Below, piece by piece: positions 12,047 through 12,234 of a DNA stretch of 12,234 nt; the first letter of the stretch is position 1, and every line of letters begins with the position of its first letter. Position numbers and translations under genes: made by a program. Source of the stretch: Micrococcales bacterium (GTDB lineage: Bacteria; Actinomycetota; Actinomycetes; Actinomycetales; Dermatophilaceae); NCBI GenBank assembly GCA_003157445.1, contig PMJN01000134.1, positions 1 to 12,234 of the forward strand, in the 5' to 3' direction. The notes below the pieces were generated by a model, which ran no database searches, was not told where the DNA came from, and worked only from the letters and a program-made list of their open reading frames with translations.

Positions 12047-12234
12047 GAAGGTGGTGGGGAGGCGTTCGCTACTGCTCTCGGGATCAATGCTGGGACCCTG
12101 GTGTGGGGTGCGGGAGCGGCGGTGGGGGTCTCGGCACTACTGACGGCGTCAAGCATCGCCTACATGTTGGTGCGGATCGCTGGTGCCGTGTACATGATCT
12201 GGCTGGGATCGAAGATGCTGTGGTCAGCGGTTCG
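12047..12234 (+). pseudogene. LysE/RhtB-type amino-acid exporter, partial (N-terminus not found, runs off the right edge)
   Basis: From about 12059 the plus frame reads GEAFATALGINAGTLVWGAG, then VGVSALLTASSIAYMLVRIAGAVYMIWLGSKMLWSAV. This matches the second and third membrane segments of LysE/RhtB exporters (ALGI.AG.LVW... and ..GA.YLLWLG..ML). The usual first membrane segment with its conserved Pro-Gly-Pro is not visible upstream in any frame; instead the frame continues into unrelated PSGACTRIWTQGG. The gene is therefore probably a 5'-truncated remnant, though the window stops before its 3' end. Confidence 0.72.

Overview
The window is high-GC DNA most likely from an actinobacterium (Actinomycetota). 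The evidence is the order tRNA-Pro / tig / clpP1, a site matching the ClgR consensus before clpP, a coenzyme-F420-type luciferase-like oxidoreductase, a YrdB/DUF2568 membrane protein, and an EspC-like plus WXG-like/DUF1023 gene set typical of organisms with ESX-type secretion. Genus cannot be read from the sequence.

Layout. (1) 1-2549 is a conserved housekeeping block, all on the minus strand: tRNA-Pro(TGG), trigger factor (tig) with an unusual histidine-rich tail built from 15-bp tandem repeats, a strong hairpin behind tig, then a ClgR-type site and promoter in front of clpP1, which runs off the left edge. (2) tRNA-Gly(TCC) at 2681-2754 (plus strand) is followed at once by accessory DNA. A repeat at 2781-2909, containing five GGTCCTG/GATCCTG words at exact 11-bp spacing, recurs at 7663-7760. 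(3) Between the two copies lie a minus-strand antitoxin-like ribbon-helix-helix (RHH) gene plus Fic gene, with its own near-consensus promoter and operator-like repeats; a 600-bp stretch with a C10 tract and a REP-like palindrome; and a plus-strand operon of three overlapping genes. (4) 7591-10344 is a decaying mosaic: a duplicated scrap of the hydrolase gene, a truncated IS110 transposase, an intact F420-type oxidoreductase gene, a frameshifted serine recombinase remnant, and a small repeat-rich gene preceded by four 11-bp repeats that look like a PHO box. (5) 10345-12234 holds a truncated CHAD-domain gene, the YrdB-like membrane protein, and part of a LysE/RhtB-type transporter at the right edge.

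How the genes work together. The 4776-7590 operon is the most interesting unit. It encodes a small helical EspC-like protein, a 640-residue protein with a WXG-like helical N-terminus and a DUF1023 alpha/beta-hydrolase domain with a visible Ser-Asp-His triad, and a lipoprotein. All three are translationally coupled (ATGA overlaps). I infer a secreted-hydrolase cassette: partner, effector, and a lipoprotein that could be an immunity or accessory factor. A fragment of the hydrolase's 3' end behind the lipoprotein gene suggests that the cassette was once tandemly duplicated or exchanged by recombination. The Fic/RHH pair is probably a toxin-antitoxin module. The PHO-box-like array lies between two genes, one encoding a fragment of a polyphosphate-binding-type (CHAD) domain, which points to a phosphate-related neighbourhood.

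No complete mobile element, CRISPR array or rRNA was found.
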